64,000 nt of DNA. Source: Isochrysis galbana. Taxonomy: Eukaryota > Haptophyta > Isochrysidales > Isochrysidaceae. The translations under genes were made by a program, and so were the position numbers. The stretch spans positions 5,596,282 through 5,660,281 of the forward strand of contig CM030933.1 in assembly GCA_018136815.1 (NCBI GenBank), written 5' to 3'. Shown here in pieces: positions 22,501 through 33,024 of this stretch (position 1 is the first letter of the stretch; each line of letters starts with the position of its first letter). The notes under the pieces were generated by a model. The model did no database searches. It was not told the origin of the DNA and worked only from the letters and a program-made list of their open reading frames with translations.

Positions 22501-24201
22501 TGCGGGCTGTGCCAGCCCCTCGCCTGGCCGCGCGCCACGACACTCGGCGCACGAGTACGGCAGCTCCCCCCATATGGCAACAGCTGACGGTGGAATGCCT
22601 TCACATCTAGCGTGCACCCACACGTCGCACTTGTCGCACTGCAGCATGGAAGCATCTTTACCACGGTCACTCCAGAAGTGCTCGCATACTGGGCAGTACT
22701 CGCGCCTCACCCACCGGCCTCTGCAAGGTGCACAGAGTGTGCCACCATTAGAGGCCGAGCGCCACCGCGTATCTGCCGACCCACAACCGCGACAGCTGAG
22801 AGCGGCACGTGATCGCTTCTTATGCGAGCGACCACACGCCGTCTTAGCCTGCCTCTTCCAGCTGGCTTGCGCCCGGACTCGTGCTGTACTCGATGCACCT
22901 GCAGCCGGTAGCGTGACAACCGCGGTAGCCTGGGTGCCAGTATCACGCAATTCGGACGCCTCTTCGCACGCTGCTGCCAAGGCCTGAAGACGCAGGCGCG
23001 CGCTTCGATACGGAGTAGGCGGACCAGTTGAACTTGGGCCGGACGCCTCCAGCTCCTTCTCCTCCCCGACTGAGGTGCCTGGCTGTCCTATGGCAGTTGG
23101 GGCTGCGGCCGCCTGCGGCGAGGCGTTTCCGACGGCGAACGGGACGTGCTTAGTCCGCCTCGAGGTACGAAACACAGTCGTTGAGGAGGACTCGGGATGG
23201 CGAGGGCGCTCTCGCACTGGAGTAAGTGGCGCAGTCTCCTCCAGGGGGCGCTTCCGCCTGCTCATCGACGAGCCTGTTTGCCTGTCACCTTTGAGGCAGG
23301 CTTGGGGCGCGGAGGCAGACTTGCGGCCGGCTTTCAAGAGCATCTGCGCACGCTGCCTGCGAGTGATCCGGCCCGGCGCTGTCGTGAACGCCGCCGTCTT
23401 GTGAAGTTGGATCTGTCCATCGTCTTCGCATCCTGAGTCTGAAGCAGTGTCACTGAAGTCGTCCCTGTCAGTTGCCGTGGCAGTGGCCGTTTCGCACTTC
23501 CTGTTGGAGGCAGCATGGCTAGGGTTCTTACTCCGCTCCTCGACCACTTTATCGACTCGCAAGGCTGCGCGAGGATCAATGGCGCGCAGACGCTTCCGTG
23601 CTGCCGCGGCTGCGCAGACCGCATCAATTTCGTCTGCGGCCTGCCGACTTACCTCGCGCCCGATAATTTCGATACCACACGACCACGGGACAAAGATGGG
23701 GAAGCCGCAGCTTGCAGGCCCCCCCATGCTAGGGAGGCAAAAGGCGGGCTGTTTCCAGAATGCATGACCGGTGGAGACGACAAACAGCTGCTCCGAGCCG
23801 TTCTGGAGGCTGTCGCGCAGCACGGCTGCGACGATTGCTCGGCCATGCCCCCTCCGCTCATACTCCGCATGCACCGCGAGGAGGAGGAGCTCCGTGAAGC
23901 CTCCGCGCGCGTCTGCCGCCCTGCGCGGTGGCGGTACATGCCGATGTACGCCAACAGCGACACATCGTCGCGCTTCGGTGAAGCCCAGAGCGAGGCTGAA
24001 GCCCGTGGTACTCACCGCTCTCCCTGCTCGGTGGCAGTGGAAGCTGGAGGCGGAGAAGAGGCGGTGGATGAGGCTCCGGTTATGCGCAGCGCTGCGGTTG
24101 GTTTGGCCAAAGCGGCCGAGCAGGATCTCGCGTGCTTCTTGGCGTGCAGCAGGAGGTAGCGCGACGAGAGGCTCGACTCGCACTTGGAGCTCCTCCGTCA
24201 T
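16557..24201 (-). CDS. DEMETER-like DNA glycosylase with GNAT, PHD, CXXC, RRM and J domains
   Basis: Base-excision glycosylase of the family that removes 5-methylcytosine in plants. Exons 24201-20728 and 20618-16557 join over a 109 bp intron (GAAAAG|GTGCGT ... GACGCAG|G, phase 0), giving ~2,511 aa. Order: GNAT acetyltransferase-like (~100-170; AVHAEYERRGHGRAIVAAVL), GATA-like Cys knuckle (470-493), PHD1 (~503-554), second knuckle, PHD2 (~610-672), long disordered region, glycosylase N-half (~1025-1158; LICAQTCRNSWSSIGYSNMQ), HhH LMGISGISGKSVACLLL with Lys1172, and VDANVLRLMTRLGW with catalytic Asp1190. CXXC zinc finger ~1304-1345 (CGSCIGCTTPNCGECAKC). Fe-S ligands C2069, C2075, C2078, C2084. 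RRM-like DME domain ~2218-2312 (GTYFFQNEVFEDESAG, GYVCIRRF). J-like domain ~2400-2449 (LALHPDRGGD). A GTGAGT near codon 61 leaves a possible unrecognised intron in the GNAT region. Confidence 0.85.
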
Positions 24202-25092
24202 GCCTCTCTCTCCCTTACCCTTCTTTCTCCCCCCCCCCCTCTCTCGCCCCCCAGCCCCGCCGCGCGTTCCTCTCCCTCCCCTCGGATCACGGATCGCGTC
24301 GATGCCCCCCCCCCCTCCCCCCCTCTCTCACTCACCAGAGAGAGGCCCCCCTCTCTCACTCACCAGAGAGAGGCGCCCGCCGGCCTCCCCCCTCCCTCCT
24401 CTGTCTTTCTCTCTGAGTACGCCTCGCTATCCTCTTCTTCTCTCGTCTCGTGCCCCCTCGCCCCTCGCTCCCGGGCCCCTCCCTCCCCCGCCCCCGCCCC
24501 CGAAACCTCGTCGCGGCCCCCCCGCCCCCCCCTTCCCCCCCGCGCGCCCTGCCGTCATCTCCCCCCCCCCCCGCCCCCCCGCCCCCCCCTCCCCCCCCTT
24601 CCCCCCCCCCCTTCCCCCCCCTTCCCCCACTGCGAGAGAGCGACCGACTGGACGGACGGACCGCCGACGCGCAGGCGCTCCGCACTCTGTCGGCTGTCGT
24701 CCCCACCGACCGAGCGCTGGGGGGAGACGCGCACGGCAGTGTGCATGGTGCTCGGTGCCGCCCCTCCACTTCATGCTTCATGAGGGAGGGCAAGCGAACG
24801 GCTGTCCCGCGCAAGCGAGACGCAACAGGACCGATGTGTCCATCACCATAAACTGAGGTCGCGTTCCGCGTTCCATCGAGGGAGGACCACGTAATTTTCC
24901 TTTTATGGATTCACGTTAACTTTAAAAAAACTTCTTAACATTCTCACCGCGCGCGCGACCCTGCGACATTTTCCTGACAGCCGCGCCCGCATCCCTTATC
25001 ACTCCCTCTCACTCCCTTATCACCCATCCGCCGAGCCCATTGAACGTTGAGCCGTCGCCGAGGGAGGCCCGGAGAGTAGAAAACAATGGACA
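24202..25092. other. Upstream region of the DEMETER-like gene; low complexity
   Basis: 24210-24640 is almost pure pyrimidine on the plus strand, dominated by runs of C and CCCTC; the proline-rich ORFs across it are composition artefacts. It presumably holds the promoter and 5' UTR of the 16557-24201 gene. 24920-24970 matches the 3' end of the SINE-like family in reverse (AAAAAAACTTCTTAACATTC, CGCGCGCGACCCTGC). Confidence 0.45.
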
Positions 25093-25310
25093 ATGGATCT
25101 CCGGGCACGCGGAGCAATCGCGGCCGCGGTGATTTCCCTACTGCCTCTTACTGGTGGTAGACCAAGAGCCGACCTCAACCAAATGCTCGACAAGATGTCT
25201 CACATCCTATGGACTGGAGCGCCATGGAGGTCCCTCGGTTCCGGTTACAGCACTGTACATGGCACCTTCCTCACTTATGGCTTATGGCGGGGTTTTCTGC
25301 GCATTTGTAT
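25093..25310 (+). pseudogene. IS5-type transposase N-terminal fragment
   Basis: The frame from 25093 contains RPRADLNQMLDKMSHILWTG followed by APWRSLGSGYSTVHGTF and YGLWRGF. This is the conserved N-terminal (DUF4096-like) segment of IS5/IS4-group transposases: a helix ending in TG-x-x-WR-x-L, then a W/Y-ST-V-x-x-x-F block. The DDE catalytic region that should follow was not found; the frame runs on to 25551 in unrelated sequence and neighbouring frames overlap. It is a broken remnant of a DNA transposon of prokaryotic type, also known from some eukaryotic genomes. It does not resemble the retroelement modules around it. Confidence 0.5.
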
Positions 25311-26127
25311 TGGGCCAACAACGCGGATTACTTTGGAGCCTGCGGGGGGTCTTTGTCCTTGTTTGTGTGTTTCTTGTTTAGTCCGTGTGGCCATCAGTTC
25401 GCGACTCAGATTCAAGTTGTTCTCTAATATTTGGAGAGTCTTCTCCTTGGATGCGATATCATCGGCATGCGCACCTTCTGCGTATGGCCGCCACCAGCTC
25501 CTGCGTCCGCCCGCGCTCAGCCTCGAGCTAGGCTCAGGCCAAAATATCTAGACAGTCCCGGGGATATTTGCAGTGGTCCAAAATACCACAAGATATTTGG
25601 GGGGGTATCCGGGATATCTCGGGATATTTGGGCGGGTGGGGGCGCCCAAGGGCGAATACAAAACAATTAATGTTATATGTGTTGAGGGCTTTCGCTACCA
25701 GTGATAGATTCGTGTTCATTACCAGGGCGCCTTTGTTGTTAGTTGAAAAGACGGGGGCGCTGAGGTCGTGTGGAGATTTGATTTTCGGCTTCCTTCCCTG
25801 GGTGGCCTTGCGCGTGCGTGCGGTTGAGAAATCGTCCGGAGGTTCACGACCTCTAACGAGGACCGTGAACCTGCTTAGAACTCTCTCGATAACCGGCACG
25901 TGGTGGAAGGTGGAAGGTGTGATTTTCAAATTCCACCTTGTAGAAGTCACTAATGATGTATCTCCATGCTATTAGGTAGAGGGCTTTGAGGCTGTCCGGC
26001 GTCGGGGAAACACGGCAACCGAAAACCGTTGGAAAGAAACAGCCACCCAGCGACTCAGGAGGAAGGCGAGAACATTCGCTGGGGGCATGTGCACCCCGCC
26101 CAACCCAACCCCCCCCTACAACCTGAG
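25311..26127. other. Intergenic region with degenerate repeats
   Basis: 25560-25640 has several GGATATTT/GGATATCTCGGGATATTTGG repeats. 25966-26005 (CCATGCTATTAGGTAGAGGG, then CTTTGAGGCTGTCCGGCGTC) recurs in diverged form at 26420-26455. No gene recognised. Confidence 0.4.
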
Positions 26128-26255
26128 CCCCTACGTAGAGCACAAGGGGAGTTGCCGCAAGGCGGGAAGGGAAAGGGGAGGGAAAGGGCGTGGCTACAGA
26201 AGCGAAACCTAGTGGCACGCGCGAGGCGAGAATATTAAAAGATTTTTTCCCCCTC
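26128..26255 (+). mobile_element. SINE-like element, copy 1
   Basis: ~125 bp: starts CCTACGTAGAGCACAAGGGG, continues TTGCCGCAAGGCGGG and CGTGGCTACAGAAGCG, and ends GCGAGAATATTAAAAGATTTTTT. Homologous to 42486-42609 and 56338-56470 (both reverse). Its 3' end matches the 3' end of the LINE at 47959-50326. The T-rich tail directly abuts a reverse module B. Confidence 0.65.
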
Positions 26256-26412
26256 CCCCATGGCAGGGGCAGGGGAGGAGTGGAGAGAGGGGGGGGCTCG
26301 TGCCCCCCCATGGGCGAACTGCTAAGTATAAACTTAGTTGGGATTCCGGGATTGAAAAGTTGTGTCCAATTAGCTAGTGGGGTTGGCTAGGATATAACAT
26401 TAATTATTTTAT
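26256..26412 (-). repeat. Module B (reverse) followed by family P repeat
   Basis: 26256-26340 is a reverse copy of module B, with hairpin GGGGGGCTCGTGCCCCCC and terminal AAGTATAAACTTAGTTG. 26340-26412 repeats the P sequence seen at 8594-8662. Confidence 0.65.
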
Positions 26413-26788
26413 TTTATTTCCATGCTATCACATAGAGGGCTTTCGTGGTGTCGGGTGTAGATTCCCTGGGGTATACATACGGTACTCCATACGAAGAATC
26501 TATCCTTCGTGTTTTGTGCGTGCGTGACCTCTTTGGGCGGGGCACAGAGCGATCGAGAGGGATGATAGCCGCCGAGGGAGCTCCATACATGAGCTTGAGC
26601 CTCACATGAGCAACCATGTAGAAAACGGAATTGGCGTTTGCGTTGCGCAAAGCGCACGGCACTAGTGACGGGGTCCATGACTCATTGATGCCATCACCAC
26701 GGCTGCGCAAGGAAGGAGCTCGGCCCGAACACCGAACAACAACAAGTAGAGGGGATCTCTTTAGACTCTCGTGGGTCACCATTGGTGC

Positions 26789-28434
26789 TCACCTCGCCCA
26801 GACCACGCCCTGCACAAGCTGCGCCACTGACGGCCCTGGTACACAGTGGCAGCCCTGGAAAACAAAGACAGCGCCCATCACATGCATTAGTATCGGGGTG
26901 TACTCGAGTGCAGATTGTCTCTTCAGTTGGTATAGAATCGACGCACAGAGCACAAACATCGTGAGGAGCGTGATCGTGTGTATTCGAGGCCTCTCACGCA
27001 CAGCAAAGGTGTCTACCGCCGTCACAGTGAGCACGATCATCCACGTTAGCGCCGCCGCTATCTCCTCCCGAGGATGGAACATTCGGTCCATTGTCATGAT
27101 GGACATCAAGGCAGTCACGTGGAACAAAGAGAGGAATGGCCACCCGAGTGTGCGAGCACCCTCTCCGTTCGCCTCTTCCAGTAGCACCAGGCTGCTGCCA
27201 AGTGTGAGCGCCATCTCGAGGGCTCGCCACGGCCGTGGGAGCAATCTGGGCCGCCCGTCCGGATCCAACCATGGCTTACCGGATCGTCCGCCGCACCTTG
27301 CCTTGAAAGTTGCCACAGCGAGAGCACATACGACCATTGCCACCGGGACTGAGCCGCAGCAGAGGCCGACGATGGCGCCAGGCACCGCGGCGAGGGGCTC
27401 GAATTTCGTGCGGAAGGCGGCCGAACGCATGCTGCGCATGAGCTGCAGCACCAACTGTCCGCCCCAGAAACAAGCGCAGCCGTGGATCACGAGGAGGCAA
27501 GCCCAGCCATACTTGATCAGATACTCGGGCATGTCGCCTGCGTTGGCCCACACGAAGTCGGGATCGGCGAGGCGGATCCCACCAATGCAGAAGCGAGTGT
27601 ACATGAACGATAGCGCGAAGCTAAGCTTGAGGAGAATATTCGACCGCCTGCATACCAAGGTGCGACAATGGTGCATGGGCTCGTGCCAACGGGTGGCCAA
27701 GCAAGGAGGGTGAGAGCACGAGGAGATTGCGAGCGCAAGCGTACGAAGAGGGAGTCTCACCTGCCCGCAAGATGGTTGACCATGAGCAAGAGTGTGGCAA
27801 CCTCCACAACGAGGCCCTCTCGTATGATTGGGTCAAAGGTCGGCCAGATCAAGTACAGTACGGTCACACCTAAAAGCCATGGAGTGTGCATGGCGGGGTA
27901 TGAGCTGCGCTCAGCAAGTCCAGCGGCGGGAGGATCCCATCTTCTTGGGCGGTGATGTGGGCTGCGTACCACCCAAACGACGGCAGAGAAGGGGCCCGCC
28001 CATGGTCAGCTGCCCAAGAGTACAAGGGCTCAACATCCCTCACGCACACACACACTCTCCCCCCTTCCAACCCTCTCGAATGCCATCCCTCTGGGTTCCT
28101 CCTCAGCGCGCGCTGCAAGGCGTGTACGCTCACCAAGGTTGGCAAGGTGGTGTATCTTCATCACCCTGTCCATGTCCGGCTGCGCTGCCAGCTCGACTAC
28201 CATCTGCACGAGCATGAGCCAGTATGGCGCAGCGAGGTCGCTCTCAGCCACATACACCAGAGAGAAGACGGCAGCACAGCCGAGCGTGAAGAGCGTCTGG
28301 GCAAGCTTGCGTGGCGCGTCGGCCTCGCTCGAACGGCGAGGAGTCACGCACTCCTCACTACCCTGCCGCTGCCACACGCCCACCCTCCCCATTGACGAGG
28401 AGGGAGAAGGGAGTCGCTGTCTGGCTCCCGCCAT
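26789..28434 (-). CDS. TLC-domain (TRAM/LAG1/CLN8-like) membrane protein
   Basis: Polytopic membrane protein; TLC proteins act in ER lipid or ceramide metabolism or sensing, but the substrate cannot be read here. Exons 28434-28134, 27869-27761, 27647-26789; introns 264 bp (CTTG|GTGAGC ... CTTTTAG|GT) and 113 bp (GGCAG|GTGAGA ... ATGCAG|G). The junctions restore the TLC signature: MKIHHLANLG|VTVLYLIWP, then REGLVVEVATLLLMVNHLAG and RRSNILLKLSFALSFMYTRF (His-His, then Glu ~25 residues later). Several more hydrophobic helices follow, for example GWACLLVIHGCACFWGGQLV and IHTITLLTMFVLCASILYQL. About 422 aa. The stop at 26789 lies inside a strong donor (GCGAG|GTGAGC). An acceptor at 26703 (TTGCGCAG|C) would add an exon 26702-26414 ending in repeat sequence, so the C-terminus is uncertain. 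Confidence 0.6.
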
Positions 28435-29317
28435 GGGGAGAGAGAGAGGAGAGAGAGGGGGAAGGGGAAGAAGGCGAGGCCGCCGGAAGCTCTCCCCGCT
28501 TCTCTTCTTATGCCAACTGTGATGCTATTTCAAGGGCTCAGGGGTGCCCGACGGCCAGCTTCGCACTCGTCCCCATCGCGCCGTCTATCTCTGCCTCAGC
28601 CCAACCCATGGTTCTTCTCTGAACAATGCGTCGATTCTCTTGTAATCATGGTTGGGCGACCCGTGCCCGGCAGGCCGAGCGCACTTCAAACGTCGCGCCG
28701 GCGGCGCCACGTTTTGTTTTTAGGCGGCTGGGCGGGCGGGCGGGTGGGGGCGTGAGAGGTGCTGCTCCTCAGCTGCTTGCTATTTGCTATTGTTGGCCTG
28801 GTCACTCACTTTTTAACTTTTAACCCTGGCTCCGTAGTCCTCCTGGACGGCGGCTTGGTTCCCTAGATGTGAAACACGGCAGTGGTTGGCAAACGCCAGA
28901 CTTTCGAGAATTTTTTGTAAAAATTGGGGTTGGGCTCAAAATAAAATTTTTTGATCGAAATTTGGGGGGCACAGGGACACGGGCGCCCCCCCCCCCCCTC
29001 ACGCCCCCACGCCCGACGCCCTTGCCCTTGCCCCCCGCCCCGCCCCCATCCCCATGCTGCATGTGCGCAAGCGCCGCCGAACCATTGTGGACGAGGTGGA
29101 AGAGGAGGTGATGGATGAGCCCACGCCCGCGCCCGCGCCCGCGCCCGCGCCCCCATCCCAAACAGTTGTGGACATTCTAGACGACAGTGACGAGGAGGAG
29201 GGAGGAGGAGGAGGAGGAGGAGGAGGAAGGAGGAGCAGGATGAGGGCGTGTTTGCATTGTTAATGTACTCCGATTCACAGCAACGTACTCTCTCAGACCA
29301 CCTGCAAGCATGCAAGC
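28435..29317. other. Intergenic region; possible small acidic ORF
   Basis: 28435-28500 is GA-rich (TLC gene upstream). 28862-28885 begins like the TIR of the MITE family (CCTAGATGTGAAACACGG). A 69-codon frame at 29054-29263 starts MLHVRKRRRTIVDEVEEEV and has TVVDILDDSDEEE, which resembles a SUMO-interacting motif. Pro-Ala and Gly runs and the lack of relatives keep this unproven. Confidence 0.35.
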
Positions 29318-29515
29318 AAGGCGAGAAGCGCTCAATCACCATCACCCACAGCATGGAAAAGCGCTCAATCACCATCACCCACAGCATGGAAAAGCGTTCA
29401 GTCACCATCAACCTACACGTGGGGATGCGTTCAATAGCCATAACCCCCACAGCATGGGAAAGCCTTCAATCACCATCAGCCTACATGGAAAAGCGTTCAC
29501 AATTCGCCATCACCT
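29318..29515. repeat. Tandem ~35 bp repeat array
   Basis: Repeats of AAGCGCTCAATCACCATCAC plus CCACAGCATGGAA, five to six diverged units. The reverse complement of the same unit forms another array at 58830-58978, about 29.5 kb away. One unit in both places contains CCTACACGTGG. No gene inferred. Confidence 0.75.
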
Positions 29516-30237
29516 CCCGGAAGAGGGAAGGTGTGAGCAAACGCTTCCGTTGTCAGGGGTTGGGCCAGCAGTTGTGCTGTCAGGTGGGGCAGTTGTTTGG
29601 TGGAGCAGGCGTTTGGGTTGGTTTGTTGGTTGAGACAGAGCCACTGGGCAGTGTGCACCGACGGTGGGCAGTTGGGGTCACAAAAGAACCATTCCACCTC
29701 CACCGACTGACGAATTGGGATGGCCCTTAGGGCCTGAGGGCAATGAGGAAGGTGGCAAGCCGGCGGCAGGCGCGGCTGAGGAGACGGCTTCGGAGACGAT
29801 GACGGGCTGAAGCCCGTCAGCAGAGGAAGGCGGGCAGGCGGGCTTGAGCGAGGGCGAGGACGGCGGCGAGAACGACATGGAACGAGCGGCGAGAGGCGAG
29901 GGCGAGTGAGAGGAGGGCTGTGATGGCAGGGGCTGGCGAGGCGAGGCGAGTTTGTTGGGTACGAGTGTTACGAGAGCGAGAGCGACGAGAGCGAGAGCGA
30001 CGGATGACGACTGACGACAGGACGACGGACAAAGACACCCAGGAAAACACCCCGACTCTCGCCCCACGACTTTCTCACATAACTCGACTGAAATCAAACC
30101 CAAACACTCCGATCACACAACGACGGACGACGATCAAAGGGCGATCTGTCGACGATCTTGTCTGGAACGGGAATCGCACCATAACGGAATCGAGGGGCAA
30201 TCTTGCTACGCAGGATTCCAAGACGGCTAAAAAGTTC
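29516..30237. other. Intergenic region, no gene recognised
   Basis: Short overlapping ORFs on both strands with biased composition (GAGCGAGAGCGACGA-type runs near 29970-30010). Nothing recognisable. Confidence 0.35.
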
Positions 30238-30890
30238 CGTCCTACATTATAGGACCGCGTCCTACGATTTCGTTATATTTGTAGGACCCTGAGCTTGAAA
30301 GCCACACAACTTTCGAGAGTGAAGGATTGGGACTTCCCACCAACTGAAGGATAGTCCCAACTCAGTCTTGACATCCTTAGCTCCCACTATAGCCAAGGCT
30401 GTAGACTTCGTCTTGACCGAGCTTTCGGCTCCAGAGTGAACTGAGTACTTCGGCCATCGGAGGCCACCGGGAGCGTCGAGAGTTTTGTTTTTGCCCCGCA
30501 AGAGGCAAAAGCAGCCCAAACTCTCATTGGGCTTCAAAATCAAGCTTGGTCTCCACTGAAGGTCGAAAAGAACCCATGCCAAAGAGCATTTCATCTCGTG
30601 GGAGCAAGTTCTAGGGAGCTCATCATGAGCCTCAAATCGTGTCCTCAGGTGTTTGCGGCAATTCGTAGGACAACGCCGTTTTTTGCCGGGAAGGCTTTTG
30701 CAAGTGGCAAATAACTTATTATGCTTTGAGAATGGTGTCTTGAGCCTCTAGGAGGACTCAATGAGGGCAATGAGATGAACACAGAAACCAAATCCTAGCT
30801 CCCCATTCCTAGATTGAACCGTGTCTTCATAGTTCACAACGTCGTCCTACATTGTAGGACTCGTCCTATAAAGCTGGGTACCTTTATCCG
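30238..30890. repeat. Lower-GC element bounded by similar CCTAC/GTAGG palindromes
   Basis: The left edge reads GTCCTACATTATAGGAC and the right edge (near 30842) GTCCTACATTGTAGGAC, each followed by a second GTCCTA. The interval is AT-richer than its surroundings and codes for nothing recognised; a 110-codon frame on the minus strand (30262-30594) has no family match. The right edge continues into GGTACCTTTATCCGA, also found at 16040. Possibly a DNA-transposon derivative. Confidence 0.4.
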
Positions 30891-31534
30891 AAGAGACTTA
30901 CCGAATAAGACGAGAGAAGTGCGATATGCTTAAGGGGGAGGTACGAAGAGATCGCAAATTAAACCTGATTGCCCCCAGAAGCAGATAAAGAAACGCAGGG
31001 GAGATAGCAAATTAAACCTATTTGCGAGGCGCCCGGGAGGAAGAAAGGTGGGGAAACTTCCCTTCTCTTTCGAGAGAAAGAGAGAGAGCGCTCCACAACC
31101 CTAGATCCTAGGCGTACACGCGAAGTTTTTGACCGAGAACGAGAGAAAGCAGAGAATTATAACGATAAATACCGAATGACGAAGAGAAGCCTAACGAGTG
31201 TCGATTCGCGAATGCGACACCCCCCTGCTAGGATCGAGCGTCCCGCGAGGAAAGAAGAGAGCCTAACGGACAGCGGAGAGCTCCAAACAAGCCGCGAGAA
31301 AGGCGGAAGAGCAATACCTAACGAGGCCTTGCTGGTGCTCGGCTGTACGGGGTCGGCACGGGACGAGTCTCGTGCGTACCTGGGTCGGGGGGGCGCCCGC
31401 TCGCGGGAGCTTCGAGTGCGAGGCGTCGGGCTTGACCCGGCCGTCCGTCGCGGCGGTGGTGGCGGCAGGAGGGGAGGGGAGCGGCGCGCGCTCCATGACC
31501 CTATCAGTTTACTGATAGTTGCGTGTCCTGGGTT
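30891..31534. other. Intergenic region, no gene recognised
   Basis: Two similar blocks, GCAAATTAAACCTGATTGC and GCAAATTAAACCTATTTGC, occur near 30955 and 31010. GC-rich sequence from 31300 has only composition-driven ORFs. Confidence 0.35.
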
Positions 31535-31640
31535 GTAGTTGTAGGCCTCGAATGTATTTGAAATGTATTTGGCCGGAGGCCAAATACATATGTATTTGGC
31601 TGTATTTGTAGGCCCCAGCACCGTATTTCCCATCTAGGCC
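31535..31640. repeat. Small hairpin repeat (family H), copy 1
   Basis: Core GTATTTGGCCGGAGGCCAA then ATACATATGTATTTGG; GTATTTGGCC and GGCCAAATAC form a 10 bp perfect stem. Homologous to 38577-38690. One edge ends CCGTATTTCCCATCTAGG, matched in reverse at the other copy's start (CTAGATGGGACATACG), so the family looks MITE-like. Confidence 0.55.
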
Positions 31641-31714
31641 AGGGACCTCCCACATCCCTCGCGAGACCCCTCGCTGAGCTTGGGCTCCTCACCAGCTGGC
31701 AGCTGGCAGCCATT

Positions 31715-32014
31715 GCGAGGCCGACAGCCGGCGATCGGCCGACGCGGAACCTCCGCGTTTCTTATGGGGATTCGCCCGACATTCACTGCTTTGATTCTCT
31801 CACGCGCGCGATCCTCCCATTCTCCCAAAATAGACTTCCATGGGCCGGACGGACAAGGCGGGGGAGTCCACTCACCGACGCCATGGATTTTCGTGGGGTA
31901 GAGGGGGTTCGCGCGCGCGGGGGGGGGGTTTGGGGGGGCAGGTAAGGGGGGTCCTTGGCGAATCCTTGGACACCCAGGAGGGGTGGAAAATAGTGGTTAA
32001 AATGCGTGAGTGAC
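31715..32014 (-). repeat. Dispersed ~300 bp repeat, copy 2 (family A)
   Basis: Opposite-orientation copy of 7405-7705. Retains GGCGATCGGCCGACGCGG, CTCCGCGTTTCT, CTCCCAAAATAGAC, CCTTGGACACCCAGG and GTGGTTAAAATG. The plus-strand frame reads AIGRR...SAFL...RPTFT...SPKID, the same peptide pattern as copy 1. Confidence 0.6.
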
Positions 32015-32200
32015 GTACCGGGCTAGCAACACAGCGCGAGAGGCCAGCAGCACAAAACACAAAAGGCCCTCCTGGAACCCGCCACCTGAACCGGGCCAAA
32101 GGTAGCGCACCTGGGCCGCACCCCGGAAACCGAAGACAAAGGAACGAAGGGGGGAAGGGGAAGGGGAGGAGGGAGGAGTAAAGGGAACAGGGGCGATGGG

Positions 32201-32401
32201 CCTACATGTGAAACACAGGAACAGTGTTTTTTTTCGGATTTCGGAGGCCCAAAACATATGTTTTTCGCTGTTTTATTTCGGGCGGCCCCCCTACCCCGCA
32301 CATCTGTTTTTTACATTGTTTTAGTCTGTTTTTTTTCGACGGCAAAAAACATACTGTTTTTGCCGTTTTATTTCTAAGTTTGGCTGTGTTTCACATGTAG
32401 G
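32201..32401. mobile_element. hAT-like MITE with 8 bp target duplication, copy 1
   Basis: 201 bp with terminal inverted repeats CCTACATGTGAAACACAG / CTGTGTTTCACATGTAGG. The flanks are an exact duplication GCGATGGG (32193-32200 and 32402-32409). AT-rich interior without coding capacity. Homologous to 47473-47677. An 8 bp duplication is typical of the hAT superfamily, but no transposase is present. Confidence 0.85.
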
Positions 32402-32409
32402 GCGATGGG

Positions 32410-33024
32410 CGATGTCGGATAGGTGTAAGGAGCCGGCCGATAGTAGGTGTCGTAGCCCTGAATCTTCGTATGTTTGTTTCTCCATCTCCACACCACCCGA
32501 ATGATTGGCATCCTAGGCATAGTTACAACGTATGGCTGAATTGTTGTTGGGCTCCTAGAGATTCGAGTAGAGCTCTAGAGCTATGGGAGGATGGTGTGTG
32601 GAGTGCGCGAGACGACGGGAGCGGCTGCACTATCCTTAAAACTGTAGCAAGTGCGGGGGCCACGGGGACCGTGGAGCCGGGCGGGCGGGTTGGGCGGGCG
32701 GGCGGGGAGGGGGTTGGCGGGGGGGGGAGAGAGGTTCCCGCGGCCGAAGGAGAAGCAGACTGGCTCGAGCCATCTCCTCTCCCCCTCTCTCGCCCCCCCC
32801 CTCCACCTCTCTCTCTCTCTCTCCCTCTCCGTGTTTTTTTTTCTCCCTTTTGAAGCAAATCTCTTGCTTCCGCCTCCTTCCCCTCCCTCTGCGCCTCGCT
32901 CTTCTCTCGCTCTCGGAGTCGACGGAGCTCGCCGCCGCCTCTCCTTCCCTCTCTCTCTCCGTCTGCTCATCTGCTCTCCCACGAGGCCAGAGTGCGCGAA
33001 CTCCTCCCTGCAGAACTCTCGACG
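32410..33024. other. Intergenic/5' region of the flavin amine oxidase gene
   Basis: 32780-32990 is strongly pyrimidine-rich on the coding strand (CTCTCTCTCCCTCTCCG etc.), the pattern also seen upstream of NOP53 and the RBR gene; probably promoter/5' UTR. No other gene. Confidence 0.45.

Noticed and set aside
24199..24856. Long proline-rich ORFs on the plus strand
   Set aside because: Composition artefact of a pyrimidine tract; no domain, several frames equally open.
29318..29515. CRISPR-like array (repeated ~35 bp units)
   Set aside because: Units are contiguous with no unique spacers, and the genome is eukaryotic; a minisatellite.
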